Notes under the pieces: generated by a model
Databases searched by the model: none
What the model saw: only the letters and a program-made list of their open reading frames with translations
What the model was told of the DNA's origin: nothing
Translations under genes and position numbers: made by a program
Origin: JAUMBM01 sp964441755
Lineage (GTDB): Bacteria > Bacteroidota > Bacteroidia > Chitinophagales > Saprospiraceae
Assembly (NCBI GenBank): GCA_964441755.1
Contig: CAYTVG010000002.1
Span: forward strand, 62,001 to 126,000
DNA length: 64,000 bases
Reading direction: 5' to 3'
Part shown: one piece after another, positions 43,901-52,648 of the stretch
Layout of the letters: every line of letters begins with the position of its first letter
Position numbering within the stretch: position 1 is the first letter of the stretch

Positions 43901-46118
43901 CCAGCTTACGGAAACGATATGCGAGGGTGAGTCCTACTCAATGGGAGGAACGTCCTACAGTAGTAGCGGTATCTACACGGCTAACCTTTCGTCGGTGGTA
44001 ACAGGTTGTGATTCAACAGTAACGCTGAATCTAACTGTTATACCCACCGTTGTAAGACCTTTGCCGGTATCTATTTGTGCGGGTGAGACGTATCAGGTTG
44101 GTAACCAGACATTCAGCGCCAGCGGCAACTACTCAGTTACCCTTTCCTCTGTAGTGACAGGCTGCGATTCAATCGTACAACTGGCTCTAAACGTGATTGA
44201 ACCCCTGCGGACTCAGTTGGTCGAGTCTGTTTGTCTGGGTGATAGTTATCAGGTGGGAAGCAGTATTTATAGTGTGAGTGGTACGTACGCAGATACCCTG
44301 ACAGCCATAAGTACGGGTTGTGATTCGATAGTGACGCTCAACCTGACAGTCATTCAGCCACTGGTGACGAACTTGTCTGTAACCATTTGTGAAGGGGACA
44401 GTTATCAGGTAGGCAGTAGCGTATATACAGCAGCAGGTAACTACACCAATATGTTTACAGCGCTGTCTACGGGCTGTGACTCAGTCGTTAACCTTTCACT
44501 AAGCATTACGCCAACGGTAAGACGGACCATCAACACCTCTATTTGCGATGGAGCCAGTTACCAGGTGGGCAACAGTGTATACACACAAGCCGGAACCTAT
44601 ACTGACCTGCTAGTCTCGCAGGTTACGGGTTGTGATTCGGTCGTGACCCTCAATCTGACCATCAATCCGGTATATCAGGTTACGCTGACGGAGGCCATTT
44701 GTAATGATGCCAGCTATACGGTAGGCAATCAGAGTTTTAATCAGAACGGTACTTTTGTCGTCAACCTGAGTTCAGTCAACGGATGCGATAGTATCGTCAC
44801 ACTGAATTTGACGGTTTACCCCTGTGACTTATCAGCCATATCCAATAGTCAGTCGGCTAGTTGTGCAGGCTACGATGATGGTAGCATACAGTTCCGCATG
44901 ACTGTGGGTACCCCGCCTTATTCTTATACGTGGCAACAGTTGTTGGGTACAGCTACCGGTAGTGGTACTATAGCCGCCAATAATCAGGATGTCAATATAG
45001 CTAACCTGGCCGCGGGCACGTACAGAATAACGGTAACAGATGCCTACAACATTACAGAGATCATCAATATTACAGTGACGGAGCCCTCTGGTATGGTTGT
45101 TCAGCTTACATCTTCAGATTATGGGGGAGGTTATCAGGTAAGCTGTCCGGGTGCAAGTGATGGTTTCCTCGAAGCAGCGGTTACGGGAGGTACGGCGCCT
45201 TATAGCTACAACTGGAGCAACGGTTCAACAACTGTCCGGGCATCTAATCTGCCGATCGGTACATATAATCTGACGGTTACGGATTCCAGAGGATGTAATG
45301 TGTTGCAGTCTTCCACGCTTGTTTCTTCTCCGGCAATCAATGCAGTCATCGAAACCAACGATCCAGCCTGCTTTGGTGATGCCACCGGTTCCATAGAGAT
45401 TGTGAATGTTACAGGAGGTACAGCTCCTTACAGCTACAGACTCAATGCAGGTGCAGAGACATCCAACCAACTATTTGGCAACCTGCCTATCGGTCAATTT
45501 CAGGTGACCGTACTGGATGCCAATGGCTGCAGCCAGTCGCAGTTGGTAAGTATAGACACCCCACAGGAGCTGACGGTAGAGCTTGGTGATGACGTACGTA
45601 TGAATCTTGGTGACACGGTTCAGTTGCTGGCCACGACCAGCTATCCCGTAGTGAGCTATCTGTGGTCGGGTGGGGAAGTTGTAGAGTGCCCCGATCTGTC
45701 GCCCAACTCTAACTGTGCAAATCCAATTGTAGCACCCGTTGAGTCGGCCGTATACCGCCTGACCGTTACGGATGCCAAAGGATGCCGGGCAACTGACCGG
45801 GTGGCGGTCATCGTAGCGAAGCCAAGAGATGTGTACATTCCCAATGCTTTCTCGCCTAACGAAGACGGATACAACGAGCGTCTGCAGATTTATGTAGATA
45901 AAAACGTGCGCATAGTTAAGTCATTCCGTGTATTCAACCGATGGGGTGAGACGATGTACGAACTGTACGATTTTGACCCGGGCGACCCTGCTAATGGCTG
46001 GGATGGAATGCACAGGGGAGAACTAATGAACGCAGGTGTTTATGTATACTTTGCAGAGATAGAGTTTATCGACGGAAAGGTACTCATCTATAAAGGAGAT
46101 GTGACACTGATGCGGTAA
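40911..46118 (+). CDS. giant T9SS type B protein with about 20 GCDS repeats and SprB units
   Basis: 1735 residues. Signal peptide (first 20, MMRFLLVLALLVTVVQFSNA), an N-terminal region with STCADACVICGDINGLTG, then about 20 tandem units of roughly 52 residues (residues about 265-1310), each with the pattern ICxGExYxVGxxxYxxxGxY...GCDSIVTLNLTV; one early copy is degenerate. Three SprB-like units follow (SCPGASDGFLEAAVTGGTAPYSY; PACFGDATGSIEIVNVTGGTAPYSY), a PKD-like unit, and the gliding-associated C-terminal domain (VYIPNAFSPNEDGYNERLQIYVD, FRVFNRWGETMYELYDFDP, NGWDGMHRG), a type B T9SS signal. It is expected on the surface. Its upstream neighbour is the phosphatase-fold gene; two convergent hairpins end it. 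Confidence 0.9.
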   Translation: MMRFLLVLALLVTVVQFSNAQAPPPACPGGNTITLASTCADACVICGDINGLTGTNSLPDLGQAPPGFCAGQLHNTQWVGFVAGSTSITLEIAVYDCEMGSSSQNGLQIGIYNTTDCESFELVSNCDDHVPNNTSEIFTAGPLTVGGIYFLVIDGAWGDVCSFDINVLSGNTNPPSVANISPQIVLSDNTICPGQTITANVQPPIFGAGVYSWTVNGEPIAYDQQSDLEITVAGPVQICVTPSNPCSQGVQNCTTINVAELPTISESVTLCDGQIYQWPRDNQVYSEAGVYLYEETTDEGCTQRYQLTVNVNQSTTGFVEGEICEGEIFWVGGEGNVPVTENGYSEVVLEGANAQGCDSIVSVQLTVHQTYFIAEEVLLCQGEVYQVTDGNQTFNLTTTGVYDFQLQTENGCDSFVQIYLQVFPVPTQPTFISPIICPGDAYDIGDQTFSAPGTYSVLVQTPAGCDSLVIATITINQPVTNLQATICQGESYQVGNQQFTQTGNYTVILPSYVGCDSTINLNLTVQSNPETVQQVVLCDGETFSYDYEGNTITYTQEDRDTFYFISSAGCDSTHILNVLVNARQFTTVNEIICFGDTYALGSNSYGSSGTYTATFTGSNGCDSIVTLNLFVRDEIVTNLAPGICEGESYTVGTNSLTQSGAYSFVLTAANGCDSTVNVNLTVIPPVRVTLPQSICAGDSLLFSGNYYLASGTFSDTTTSVVTGCDSITTLVLTVIQPLVTNITTEICSGQTYSVGSQQFDSTGTYTVLLTALSTNCDSIVNLDLTVSDVIIETGSATICAGETYTVVDSSYTQTGIYDVPFVTAEGCDSVFRLSLTVIEPLRTSLTELICQEDSYTVGSSVYNQTGVYVDTLLALSTGCDSIVTLQLTVAPTPRRFIDASICVGGQYTVGSSSYSVTGIYIDTLTNFRGCDSIVTLDLTVTDFYETNLDITICADESYEVGSSSYNQTGQYQNIFISQLGCDSIVNLNLQVNPLLTTQLTETICEGESYSMGGTSYSSSGIYTANLSSVVTGCDSTVTLNLTVIPTVVRPLPVSICAGETYQVGNQTFSASGNYSVTLSSVVTGCDSIVQLALNVIEPLRTQLVESVCLGDSYQVGSSIYSVSGTYADTLTAISTGCDSIVTLNLTVIQPLVTNLSVTICEGDSYQVGSSVYTAAGNYTNMFTALSTGCDSVVNLSLSITPTVRRTINTSICDGASYQVGNSVYTQAGTYTDLLVSQVTGCDSVVTLNLTINPVYQVTLTEAICNDASYTVGNQSFNQNGTFVVNLSSVNGCDSIVTLNLTVYPCDLSAISNSQSASCAGYDDGSIQFRMTVGTPPYSYTWQQLLGTATGSGTIAANNQDVNIANLAAGTYRITVTDAYNITEIINITVTEPSGMVVQLTSSDYGGGYQVSCPGASDGFLEAAVTGGTAPYSYNWSNGSTTVRASNLPIGTYNLTVTDSRGCNVLQSSTLVSSPAINAVIETNDPACFGDATGSIEIVNVTGGTAPYSYRLNAGAETSNQLFGNLPIGQFQVTVLDANGCSQSQLVSIDTPQELTVELGDDVRMNLGDTVQLLATTSYPVVSYLWSGGEVVECPDLSPNSNCANPIVAPVESAVYRLTVTDAKGCRATDRVAVIVAKPRDVYIPNAFSPNEDGYNERLQIYVDKNVRIVKSFRVFNRWGETMYELYDFDPGDPANGWDGMHRGELMNAGVYVYFAEIEFIDGKVLIYKGDVTLMR
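41705..44820 (+). repeat. about 20 tandem 52-residue coding repeats
   Basis: Inside the 40911-46118 gene the GCDS/NCDS core recurs 19 times with near-constant spacing of about 156 bp, plus one degenerate first copy. Copies differ by many synonymous and amino-acid changes, so the array is old rather than a recent expansion. Confidence 0.85.
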
Positions 46119-46126
46119 CCGCACAT

Positions 46127-46220
46127 TATACACTTATGGCAGCGAAAGCTGCCATAAGTGTATAAAAAAAGGGCTGATGCGGCAGTTTTTCCGGAGAAAA
46201 ACCGCTGCATCAGCCCTTTT
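46127..46220. terminator. two-hairpin convergent terminator
   Basis: The first hairpin pairs 46127-46143 with 46148-46164 (17 bp, GAAA loop). The second pairs 46167-46180 with 46207-46220 plus extra inner pairs, flanked by A- and T-runs. It closes both the T9SS gene (plus) and typA (minus). Confidence 0.8.
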
Positions 46221-46238
46221 ACTTTAAGGAAGAGAAAA

Positions 46239-48044
46239 TTAGTAATTAATCTTCTCGCCGCGTTTGCGCTCCGCCTCGCGCAGCAAAATTTTCCGAAGGC
46301 GCAGATTGAGGGGTGTAACCTCCACGTACTCATCTGCCTGAATATACTCCAGTGCTTCCTCCAGACTGAATCGCTTAGGTGGAATCAATTTGAGTTTGTC
46401 ATCACTACCCGAAGCGCGCATATTGGTAAGCTTTTTTGTTCTTGTCAGGTTGATAACAAGATCCCCCGGGCGGCTGTGCTCACCTACAACCTGTCCTTCG
46501 TACACGTCTTCGCCATGGCCAATGAAAAAGCGGCCACGCTCCTGCAGGTTATTGATAGCATAAGGGATTGACTTGCCTGCCTCCATGACAATGAGGGAGC
46601 CATTCATCCGACCCGGGATTTCCCCTTTGTAAGGCTGGAATTCCTTGAACCGGTGTGTCATAATGGCTTCGCCCGCGGTAGCGGTGAGCATATTGCTTCG
46701 AAGGCCAATAATACCCCGGCTGGGAATTTCAAACTCCAGTATGATGCGGTCACCCTTGGGGGTCATACTGAGCATACTGCCTTTTCGCTGCGTGACCATG
46801 TTGATGGCCGTACCGCTTACAGATTCAGGCAAATCTATGGTAAGTTCTTCCACGGGCTCATGCTTGACACCGTCGATGGTTTTGAGGATTACCTGTGGCT
46901 GGCCAATCTGCAGTTCATAGCCTTCGCGGCGCATCGTTTCGATCAGGACTGACAGGTGGAGCACCCCGCGGCCATATACGCGGAACATGTCCGGCGATTC
47001 AGTAGCCTCAACCCGAAGTGCCAGGTTTTTCTCCAGCTCCTTCTCCAGTCGCTCACGCAGGTGGCGGGAAGTCACAAACTTACCCTCTTTTCCAAAGAAT
47101 GGAGAGTCATTGATGGTGAAGACCATACTCAGCGTAGGCTCATCAATGGCGATGGTCGGTAGTGCCTCGGGATTTTCTGTATCAGCGATGGTATCACCGA
47201 TTTCAAAACCTTCGACACCGAAGACAGCGCAAATATCTCCGGCACCTACGGAGCTGACTTCTCTGCGTCCGAAGCCTTCGTATACGAAAAGATTGCGGAC
47301 GCGGTGTTTCTCTATCTCACCCGTTTTACGCAGCAGGCTGACCTGCTGCCCTACGCTAATACCACCGCGCTGTACGCGGCCGATGCCGATGCGGCCAATA
47401 TAAGGAGAGTAATCGATGCTTGTCACCAACATCTGAAGGCTACCTTCCTTCACTCTGGGCGCCGGTACGTATTTCAGAATAGCATCGAGCAGCGGCAAAA
47501 TATTTTCGGAAGGCGTTTTCCAGTCATCGCTCATCCAGCCATTCTTGGCAGAGCCAAAGAGGGTAGGGAAGTCGAGCTGTTCTTCCGTAGCGCCCAGGTT
47601 GAACATCAGGTCGAACACAGCCTCGTGAGCCTCGTCGGGGGTACAGTTGGGCTTGTCTACTTTATTGACAACGACGATGGGGCGAAGACCCAGTTCCAGT
47701 GCTTTCTGCAATACAAAACGGGTTTGTGGCATGGGACCCTCAAAAGCGTCGACCAACAAAAGGACGCCATCGGCCATGTTGAGCACCCGCTCTACTTCAC
47801 CACCAAAGTCAGCGTGACCAGGGGTATCGATGATGTTGATTTTGTGGTCTTTGTAGGTGATTGAGACATTCTTGGCCAAGATGGTAATGCCGCGCTCGCG
47901 CTCCAGGTCGTTGTTGTCGAGCATCAGTTCACCAGGCAGTTCATGCTCCTTGAAAAGTCGGCCAGCCAACAGCATTTTGTCAACCAGCGTGGTTTTGCCG
48001 TGATCGACGTGCGCGATGATGGCAATGTTGCGAATATTATTCAT
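46239..48044 (-). CDS. typA: ribosome-associated GTPase TypA/BipA
   Basis: A 601-residue translational GTPase of the EF-G class that binds the ribosome and helps in assembly, cold and stress growth. The G domain shows AHVDHGKTTLVDKM (G1), ERERGITILAKN (G2), DTPGHADFGGEVERVLN (G3) and VVNKVDKPN (G4). Beyond it are the EF-G-like domain II, and a BipA-specific C-terminal domain ending RGEKINY. From ATG 48044 the protein starts directly with NNIRNIAIIAHVD; an upstream in-frame codon at 48140 would add 32 residues and was rejected. Confidence 0.96.
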   Translation of the reverse strand: MNNIRNIAIIAHVDHGKTTLVDKMLLAGRLFKEHELPGELMLDNNDLERERGITILAKNVSITYKDHKINIIDTPGHADFGGEVERVLNMADGVLLLVDAFEGPMPQTRFVLQKALELGLRPIVVVNKVDKPNCTPDEAHEAVFDLMFNLGATEEQLDFPTLFGSAKNGWMSDDWKTPSENILPLLDAILKYVPAPRVKEGSLQMLVTSIDYSPYIGRIGIGRVQRGGISVGQQVSLLRKTGEIEKHRVRNLFVYEGFGRREVSSVGAGDICAVFGVEGFEIGDTIADTENPEALPTIAIDEPTLSMVFTINDSPFFGKEGKFVTSRHLRERLEKELEKNLALRVEATESPDMFRVYGRGVLHLSVLIETMRREGYELQIGQPQVILKTIDGVKHEPVEELTIDLPESVSGTAINMVTQRKGSMLSMTPKGDRIILEFEIPSRGIIGLRSNMLTATAGEAIMTHRFKEFQPYKGEIPGRMNGSLIVMEAGKSIPYAINNLQERGRFFIGHGEDVYEGQVVGEHSRPGDLVINLTRTKKLTNMRASGSDDKLKLIPPKRFSLEEALEYIQADEYVEVTPLNLRLRKILLREAERKRGEKINY

Positions 48045-48280
48045 GCAAAAAATTACTGCAAATAGCAGAATATTAAAAAAAACCGGGCCTGTCTCACCCT
48101 GCCTAGCCAATAGGCTGCGGTTGCCCGAATTCGGGCGCAAAGGTAAGCATAATTTCGGAATGTATTGTGTTAAGTATTATTTACATAGCAATAGACCTGC
48201 CGGCACCGGGTACATCCGGCAAACGCTTGCTGGCAGCAGCTGTGAAAATGTAGTATTTGTTGTACATTCGCAAGAAAAAA

Positions 48281-48706
48281 ATGCAGATACCTTTTCATTT
48301 GGCTTTTCCTGTACTGGATTTAGCTGCTACGCGGCAGTTTTATGAAGGTTTGCTGGGATGTGGTGTAGGTCGTACGGCTGCGCGCTGGATTGATTTTAAT
48401 TTTTTTGGGCACCAAATTTCCGCACATTTGGTAGATGAGGGCATGCCAGAAGGACCTCGCAACCATGTTGATGGCAAACAGGTTCCTGTGCAGCATTTTG
48501 GTGCTATATTATCCATGCCCGACTGGATAGCACTGGCGGAGCGCCTTAAGGAGGCGGGTATTGAATTTATCATTGAGCCTTATATTCGCTTTCAGGGGGA
48601 GATAGGGGAGCAGGCAACGATGTTTTTTTTCGACCCCAGTGGCAATGCACTGGAATTTAAAGCTTTTGCGAATCCGGAACAGATATTTGCGGCAGATCAA
48701 AAATAG
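48281..48706 (+). CDS. VOC (glyoxalase-like) family protein
   Basis: About 141 residues forming two beta-alpha-beta-beta-beta modules of the vicinal oxygen chelate fold. The metal site is plausible: His in PFHLAFPVLD, His in VQHFGAILSM, and Glu in GNALEFKAF. Members include glyoxalases, dioxygenases and fosfomycin-resistance proteins, so the substrate is open; HVDGKQVPVQHFG suggests the extradiol-dioxygenase-like end of the family. The ATG at 48281 is chosen since the codon at 48257 adds only a lysine-rich run. It is followed by a 15-bp hairpin and the convergent CGS gene. Confidence 0.82.
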   Translation: MQIPFHLAFPVLDLAATRQFYEGLLGCGVGRTAARWIDFNFFGHQISAHLVDEGMPEGPRNHVDGKQVPVQHFGAILSMPDWIALAERLKEAGIEFIIEPYIRFQGEIGEQATMFFFDPSGNALEFKAFANPEQIFAADQK

Positions 48707-48775
48707 CCGCATCTTGGTTCTTAAGTTGCAACAGGCTGTCCAACAATGATTTTATTACTTGAGCGGTGAATAAAG

Positions 48776-48816
48776 ATATTCAGCCGCTGACTATTGTAAA
48801 ATCAGCGGCTGAATAT
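48776..48816. terminator. 15-bp perfect hairpin, convergent
   Basis: ATATTCAGCCGCTGA (48776-48790) pairs perfectly with 48802-48816, loop 11 nt, between the VOC (plus) and cystathionine synthase (minus) genes. A smaller AGCTGCTT/AAGCAGCT stem follows at 48839-48860. Confidence 0.75.
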
Positions 48817-48862
48817 TCTGGTGTCGTATATGGAGCGGCAGCTGCTTCTCTATAAGCAGCTA

Positions 48863-50008
48863 TTATATGTTGGTCAGCGCGTTATCGAGATCGCTGATGA
48901 GATCGTCTACATCTTCAATACCTACACTCAGCCGGATCAGGGAGTCGGTGAGTCCGACTTTCAGGCGAGACTCGCGCGGGATGGAAGCATGTGTCATACT
49001 GGCCGGGTGGCCGATGAGGCTTTCAACCCCGCCCAGACTTTCGGCCAGCGTGAAAAGAGAGGTGCCGCTCAGCACTTTGACCGCTGCCTCGTAGCGATCA
49101 TTTTGCAAATCAAAAGAGAGCATAGCCCCCGGATAGCGCATTTGCCGGGCTGCCAGCTCGTACTGGGGGTGATCTTTGAGGCCGGGGTAGTAGACTTTCC
49201 CAACCTTTGGGTGGTTGTTGAGGAAGCGGGCTATTTTGCGGGCGTTCTTGCAGGCCTGCCGGACGCGGATATGCAGCGTTTTGATGCCCCGCAAGGTCAG
49301 AAAGCAATCTTGTGGCCCCGGTACAGCCCCTACAGCATTTTGGATAAAGTGGAGGCGCTCAGCCAGGTCTTCTGTTTTGACCACCACGGCTCCCAGAATC
49401 AGATCGGAATGTCCTCCCAGATACTTGGTAGCTGAGTGGACTACGATATCAGCGCCCAGGTCCAGCGGATTTTGCAGGTAGGGGCTGGCAAAGGTATTAT
49501 CTACGCAAACAAGTATCTTCTTATCCTGTGCAAGTGCAGCAACGGCAGCAATGTCTACCAGCTGCAGCATAGGGTTGGTAGGCGTCTCTATCCAGATGAG
49601 GCGCGTCTTTTTGTTGATCTTCTTGGCAACTTTTTCGGGTTCCCGCATATCTACAAAGTGGGCATTAATCCCGTAGCGCTCATGCACGCGCACAAACTGT
49701 CGGTAGGAGCCACCGTACAGATCATTGGAGGCGATAACCTCATCGCCGGGATCCAGCAAGCGCACGACAGCATCCATAGCCGCCAGTCCGCTGCTAAAGC
49801 AGATGGCATCAAAGCCGTTTTCCAGCGCCGCCAGGTTGCGCTCAAGCGCAGAGCGGGTTGGGTTTTGCGTGCGCGCATATTCAAAACCCTTATGCTGCCC
49901 CGGAGCCTCCTGGGCGTAGGTCGACGTCTGATAGATGGGCGTCATCACTGCACCGGTAGCAGGATCCGGCTCTAGTCCGGCATGAATACACTTGGTTCCA
50001 AATTCCAT
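48863..50008 (-). CDS. metB: cystathionine gamma-synthase-type PLP enzyme
   Basis: A 381-residue cytoplasmic enzyme of the Cys/Met metabolism PLP family. It carries MEFGTKCIHAG at the N-terminus, TPIYQTSTYAQ, TRSALERNLAALENGFDAICFSSGLAAMDAV, IVVHSATKYLGGHSDLILGAVV with the PLP-binding Lys, and a C-terminal HPASMTHASIPRE motif. That arrangement fits cystathionine gamma-synthase (O-succinyl- or O-acetylhomoserine plus Cys) or gamma-lyase; sequence alone does not divide them, so the symbol is a likely call. ATG 50008 is used; the upstream stretch from 50089 lacks family similarity. It lies 49 nt from the transketolase C-half. Confidence 0.85.
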   Translation of the reverse strand: MEFGTKCIHAGLEPDPATGAVMTPIYQTSTYAQEAPGQHKGFEYARTQNPTRSALERNLAALENGFDAICFSSGLAAMDAVVRLLDPGDEVIASNDLYGGSYRQFVRVHERYGINAHFVDMREPEKVAKKINKKTRLIWIETPTNPMLQLVDIAAVAALAQDKKILVCVDNTFASPYLQNPLDLGADIVVHSATKYLGGHSDLILGAVVVKTEDLAERLHFIQNAVGAVPGPQDCFLTLRGIKTLHIRVRQACKNARKIARFLNNHPKVGKVYYPGLKDHPQYELAARQMRYPGAMLSFDLQNDRYEAAVKVLSGTSLFTLAESLGGVESLIGHPASMTHASIPRESRLKVGLTDSLIRLSVGIEDVDDLISDLDNALTNI

Positions 50009-50057
50009 GGTTGATTTGGTTGGTATGGCTAAAAGTTTAATGAATACAAAATGCCAA

Positions 50058-51008
50058 TTAGCGCGACAGCACCTTATTGACGGCAGCAACGATATGCTGG
50101 CTGCTGAGGCCGTATTTATCCATCAGCTGGTCAGGTGTACCACTTTCCCCAAAGGAGTCATTGACTGCAACATACTCCTGTGGCGCCGGGCAGCGGGTGC
50201 TCAGTACCTGTGCCACAGCATCTCCGAGACCGCCATAGCGATTATGCTCCTCACAGCTAACCACCCGGCCTGTTTTGCTGATACTGCGCACAATAGCTTC
50301 CTCGTCCAATGGCTTGATGGTGTGTATGTTAATTACTTCAGCACTGATGCCTGCAGCGGCCAGCACCCGGGCAGCTTCAATGGCATTCCAGACCAAATGA
50401 CCCGTAGCAATGATGGACACATCGGATCCCTCAGCCAGCAGCAGCGCTTTCCCGATTTCAAAGGGCAAGTGCTCTGTAAACATCGGCCAGGAAGGTCTGC
50501 CAAAACGCAGGTATACAGGCCCCGCATGATTTGCAATAGCCATAGTAGCAGCCTTAGTCTGGTGATAATCGCAAGGATTGATCACCGTCATGCCCGGCAA
50601 CATACGCATCAGGCCGATATCTTCGAGAATCTGGTGCGTAGCACCGTCCTCTCCCAGCGTAAGACCTGCATGACTGGCACAGATTTTGACATTTTTTTCT
50701 GAGTAAGCAATGGACTGTCGAATTTGATCGTAGACCCTGCCTGTAGAAAAGTTGGCAAAAGTAGTGGTAAAAGGTATTTTACCTGCCGTAGCCAAGCCAG
50801 CTGCGATGCCCATCATATTGGCCTCGGCAATGCCGCACTGGAAAAAGCGCGCCGGGTAGTCGCGCATAAAATTTTCAATCTTCAATGAGCCGGCAAGGTC
50901 GGCGGTGAGCACGACAACAGCCTCGTTGGCCGCAGCTAAGGCATCGATACCGGCGCCAAAACCATCACGGGTCGCCTTTTTGCCTGTACTTTGGAGTTGA
51001 TCCAGCAT
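50058..51008 (-). CDS. transketolase, C-terminal half
   Basis: A 316-residue subunit holding the PYR-domain and C-terminal domain of a two-part transketolase, which moves two-carbon units between sugar phosphates in the pentose phosphate pathway with ThDP. Visible: VVVLTADLAGS, FFQCGIAEANMMGIAAGLA (the catalytic Glu region), FANFSTGRVYDQIRQSIAYS, GLTLGEDGATHQILEDIGLMRMLPGM and VSCEEHNRYGGLGDAV. Start at ATG 51008 is before LQSTGKKATRDGFG; the frame from 51056 is unneeded. The N-half gene is the next gene upstream, 175 nt away. Confidence 0.92.
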   Translation of the reverse strand: MLDQLQSTGKKATRDGFGAGIDALAAANEAVVVLTADLAGSLKIENFMRDYPARFFQCGIAEANMMGIAAGLATAGKIPFTTTFANFSTGRVYDQIRQSIAYSEKNVKICASHAGLTLGEDGATHQILEDIGLMRMLPGMTVINPCDYHQTKAATMAIANHAGPVYLRFGRPSWPMFTEHLPFEIGKALLLAEGSDVSIIATGHLVWNAIEAARVLAAAGISAEVINIHTIKPLDEEAIVRSISKTGRVVSCEEHNRYGGLGDAVAQVLSTRCPAPQEYVAVNDSFGESGTPDQLMDKYGLSSQHIVAAVNKVLSR

Positions 51009-51183
51009 AATCAGATGTAAACTTGTAGTAACAGCGCCCGGAAGCCTGATTACCAAAATATTGCAATATAAGCCATGTCAATCAGCCAGCCTTCGGGCCG
51101 GTGGAGTCGGCTTAGAAAAAATCCTGAGAAAGGTGTGCGGATTGCCCGCTCGCACCGCCAAAGCCATCGCCCTGAGGGACAGC

Positions 51184-52026
51184 CTAAAAATCGCCCAGCG
51201 TTTCCGCAAGCTGCGCAAGGGCCACTTCAGTCTGCTGTGCGCTGGGGGGCTTACCGTGCCACTGATAATTGCCCTCCATAAAATCGACGCCCTTGCCCAT
51301 CGCCGTTTTCATCTCAATAAAAACGGGCTTTCCGGCACCACAATGCTGCGCCGCCTGCAGGAGGGTATCGACTACTTCAGACATGTCATTACCATCCATG
51401 TGGAGCGTATGCCAGCCAAAAGTCCGGAACTTAAGGGCCACCTCACCCAGGCGAATAACGTCCTCGGTCGTACCGTCGATCTGCGCATTATTGCGGTCGC
51501 AAATAACAATGAGGTTGTCGACTCCGTGGTGAGCAGCAAACAGCGCTGCTTCCCATACCTGTCCCTCCTGCAATTCTCCGTCACCCACGAGGCAATAGAC
51601 CAGTCGCTCATCGCGATCGAGTTTTTTTCCCAGCGCTGCACCAATAGCTACGGACATGCCCTGCCCCAGCGAGCCGGAGGCAACGCGCACACCCGGGAGC
51701 TTTTCGTGCGTTGCCGGGTGCCCTTGCAGTCGTGAATTGAGTTGTCGGAAAGTAGCCAGCTCTTCCACCGGGAAATAACCTGAACGGGCGAGCACACTGT
51801 ACCAAACCGGTGAAATATGCCCATTGGAGAGGAAGAAAAGATCTTCACCGCTGCCCTGCATGGAAAAAGCGGGATTGTGGTGGAGGATTTCGAAGTAGAG
51901 CGCAACCATCAGATCGGCGCAGCCCAGCGATCCGCCCGGATGCCCCGATTGGCAGCGGAAAGTCTGGCGGATAATGTCCCGCCGAACCTGGCTGGCAATA
52001 TCCTTTAATTTCTGAATGTCAGCCAT
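51184..52026 (-). CDS. transketolase, N-terminal half
   Basis: A 280-residue subunit carrying the PP domain. Key parts: CQSGHPGGSLGCADLMVALYFEIL, SNGHISPVWYSVLARSG, VASGSLGQGMSVAIGAALG, and the ThDP/Mg-binding GDGELQEGQVWEAALFAAHHGVDNLIVICDRNNAQIDG. Together with the C-half it forms one enzyme; splitting is common in many bacteria. Both halves are on the minus strand in the order N then C, 175 nt apart, so they probably share a transcript. The HU gene lies upstream. Confidence 0.93.
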   Translation of the reverse strand: MADIQKLKDIASQVRRDIIRQTFRCQSGHPGGSLGCADLMVALYFEILHHNPAFSMQGSGEDLFFLSNGHISPVWYSVLARSGYFPVEELATFRQLNSRLQGHPATHEKLPGVRVASGSLGQGMSVAIGAALGKKLDRDERLVYCLVGDGELQEGQVWEAALFAAHHGVDNLIVICDRNNAQIDGTTEDVIRLGEVALKFRTFGWHTLHMDGNDMSEVVDTLLQAAQHCGAGKPVFIEMKTAMGKGVDFMEGNYQWHGKPPSAQQTEVALAQLAETLGDF

Positions 52027-52085
52027 TGGTTGAATGGAGTCAGTCTTGCGTTAAACAATGCCGCAAAGGTAGGCAAAAAAGGAAA

Positions 52086-52126
52086 AACAAAAAGGCAATC
52101 CTCGAGATTTGGATCGCCTTTTGTTT
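52086..52126 (-). terminator. terminator of the HU gene
   Basis: AAACAAAAAGGCAATCC pairs with GGATCGCCTTTTGTTT with one bulge. On the minus strand the stem is followed by TTTTTGTTTTTCC, a T-rich tail. It lies 35 nt after the HU stop. Confidence 0.7.
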
Positions 52127-52160
52127 CTTATTAAGATGAGGGCGCAGTGCGGGAGTTCCC

Positions 52161-52433
52161 TTAGTTTACTGCGTCAGCCAATTTCTTACCGACTTTAAAC
52201 TTAACCTGATTTTTGGCTTCGATTGTTATCGTCTCACCCGTTTGTGGGTTGCGACCCGTGCGCGCGTCGCGCTTAGATACCGAAAAAGTTCCAAAACCAA
52301 CGAGCGTAACGGAATCGTCGTTTTTGAGGGCTTCTGTGATGCTGGCGATCACGGCATTAAGCGCTTCTTCCGATTGAGCCTTGGTCAAACCTGCGTGTTC
52401 TGCGATTTTCTGGACTAAATCTCCCTTGTTCAT
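52161..52433 (-). CDS. HU-family DNA-binding protein
   Basis: A 90-residue histone-like protein, the normal HU length, that binds and bends DNA as a dimer. MNKGDLVQKIAEHAGLTKAQSEEALNAVI forms the N-terminal helices, FGTFSVSKRDARTGRNPQTGETI the DNA-binding arm with the Arg/Gly/Pro tip, and FKVGKKLADAVN the end. The frame is open up to 52547 but the strong promoter at 52467-52496 lies inside that extension, so ATG 52433 is the true start. Confidence 0.96.
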   Translation of the reverse strand: MNKGDLVQKIAEHAGLTKAQSEEALNAVIASITEALKNDDSVTLVGFGTFSVSKRDARTGRNPQTGETITIEAKNQVKFKVGKKLADAVN

Positions 52434-52466
52434 CTCATTGATTTTTAAATGAAACAATATAGTCGG

Positions 52467-52496
52467 CAAAGTTACGGTTAGGGTTTGATTTTGCAA
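52467..52496 (-). promoter_or_regulatory. promoter of the HU gene
   Basis: Minus strand: TTG (52494-52496), 19-nt spacer, TAACTTTG (52467-52474), a full match to TAnnTTTG. The start codon at 52433 is 33 nt beyond the -7 element. Confidence 0.7.
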
Positions 52497-52648
52497 GTCG
52501 GACGTCATTTTTTTTTCAAAAAACAACCATATTTGCATTTTAACCAAGGTATTAGCACTTTAGAGCGACTTGGGCGAAGCTTGCCGGTATGGCTGTGTAC
52601 AATTGACCGGCCGCCTGCTGCGTTATCAGTCAAAAGAATCTGTACATT

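Noticed and set aside
41705..44820. Regular 156-bp periodicity resembling a repeat array such as CRISPR
   Set aside because: The repeats are in frame, vary in sequence and encode a clear protein domain; no conserved direct repeat with unique spacers.
51009..51183. 29-codon minus-strand frame between the transketolase halves
   Set aside because: Too short, no start context and no recognisable sequence.
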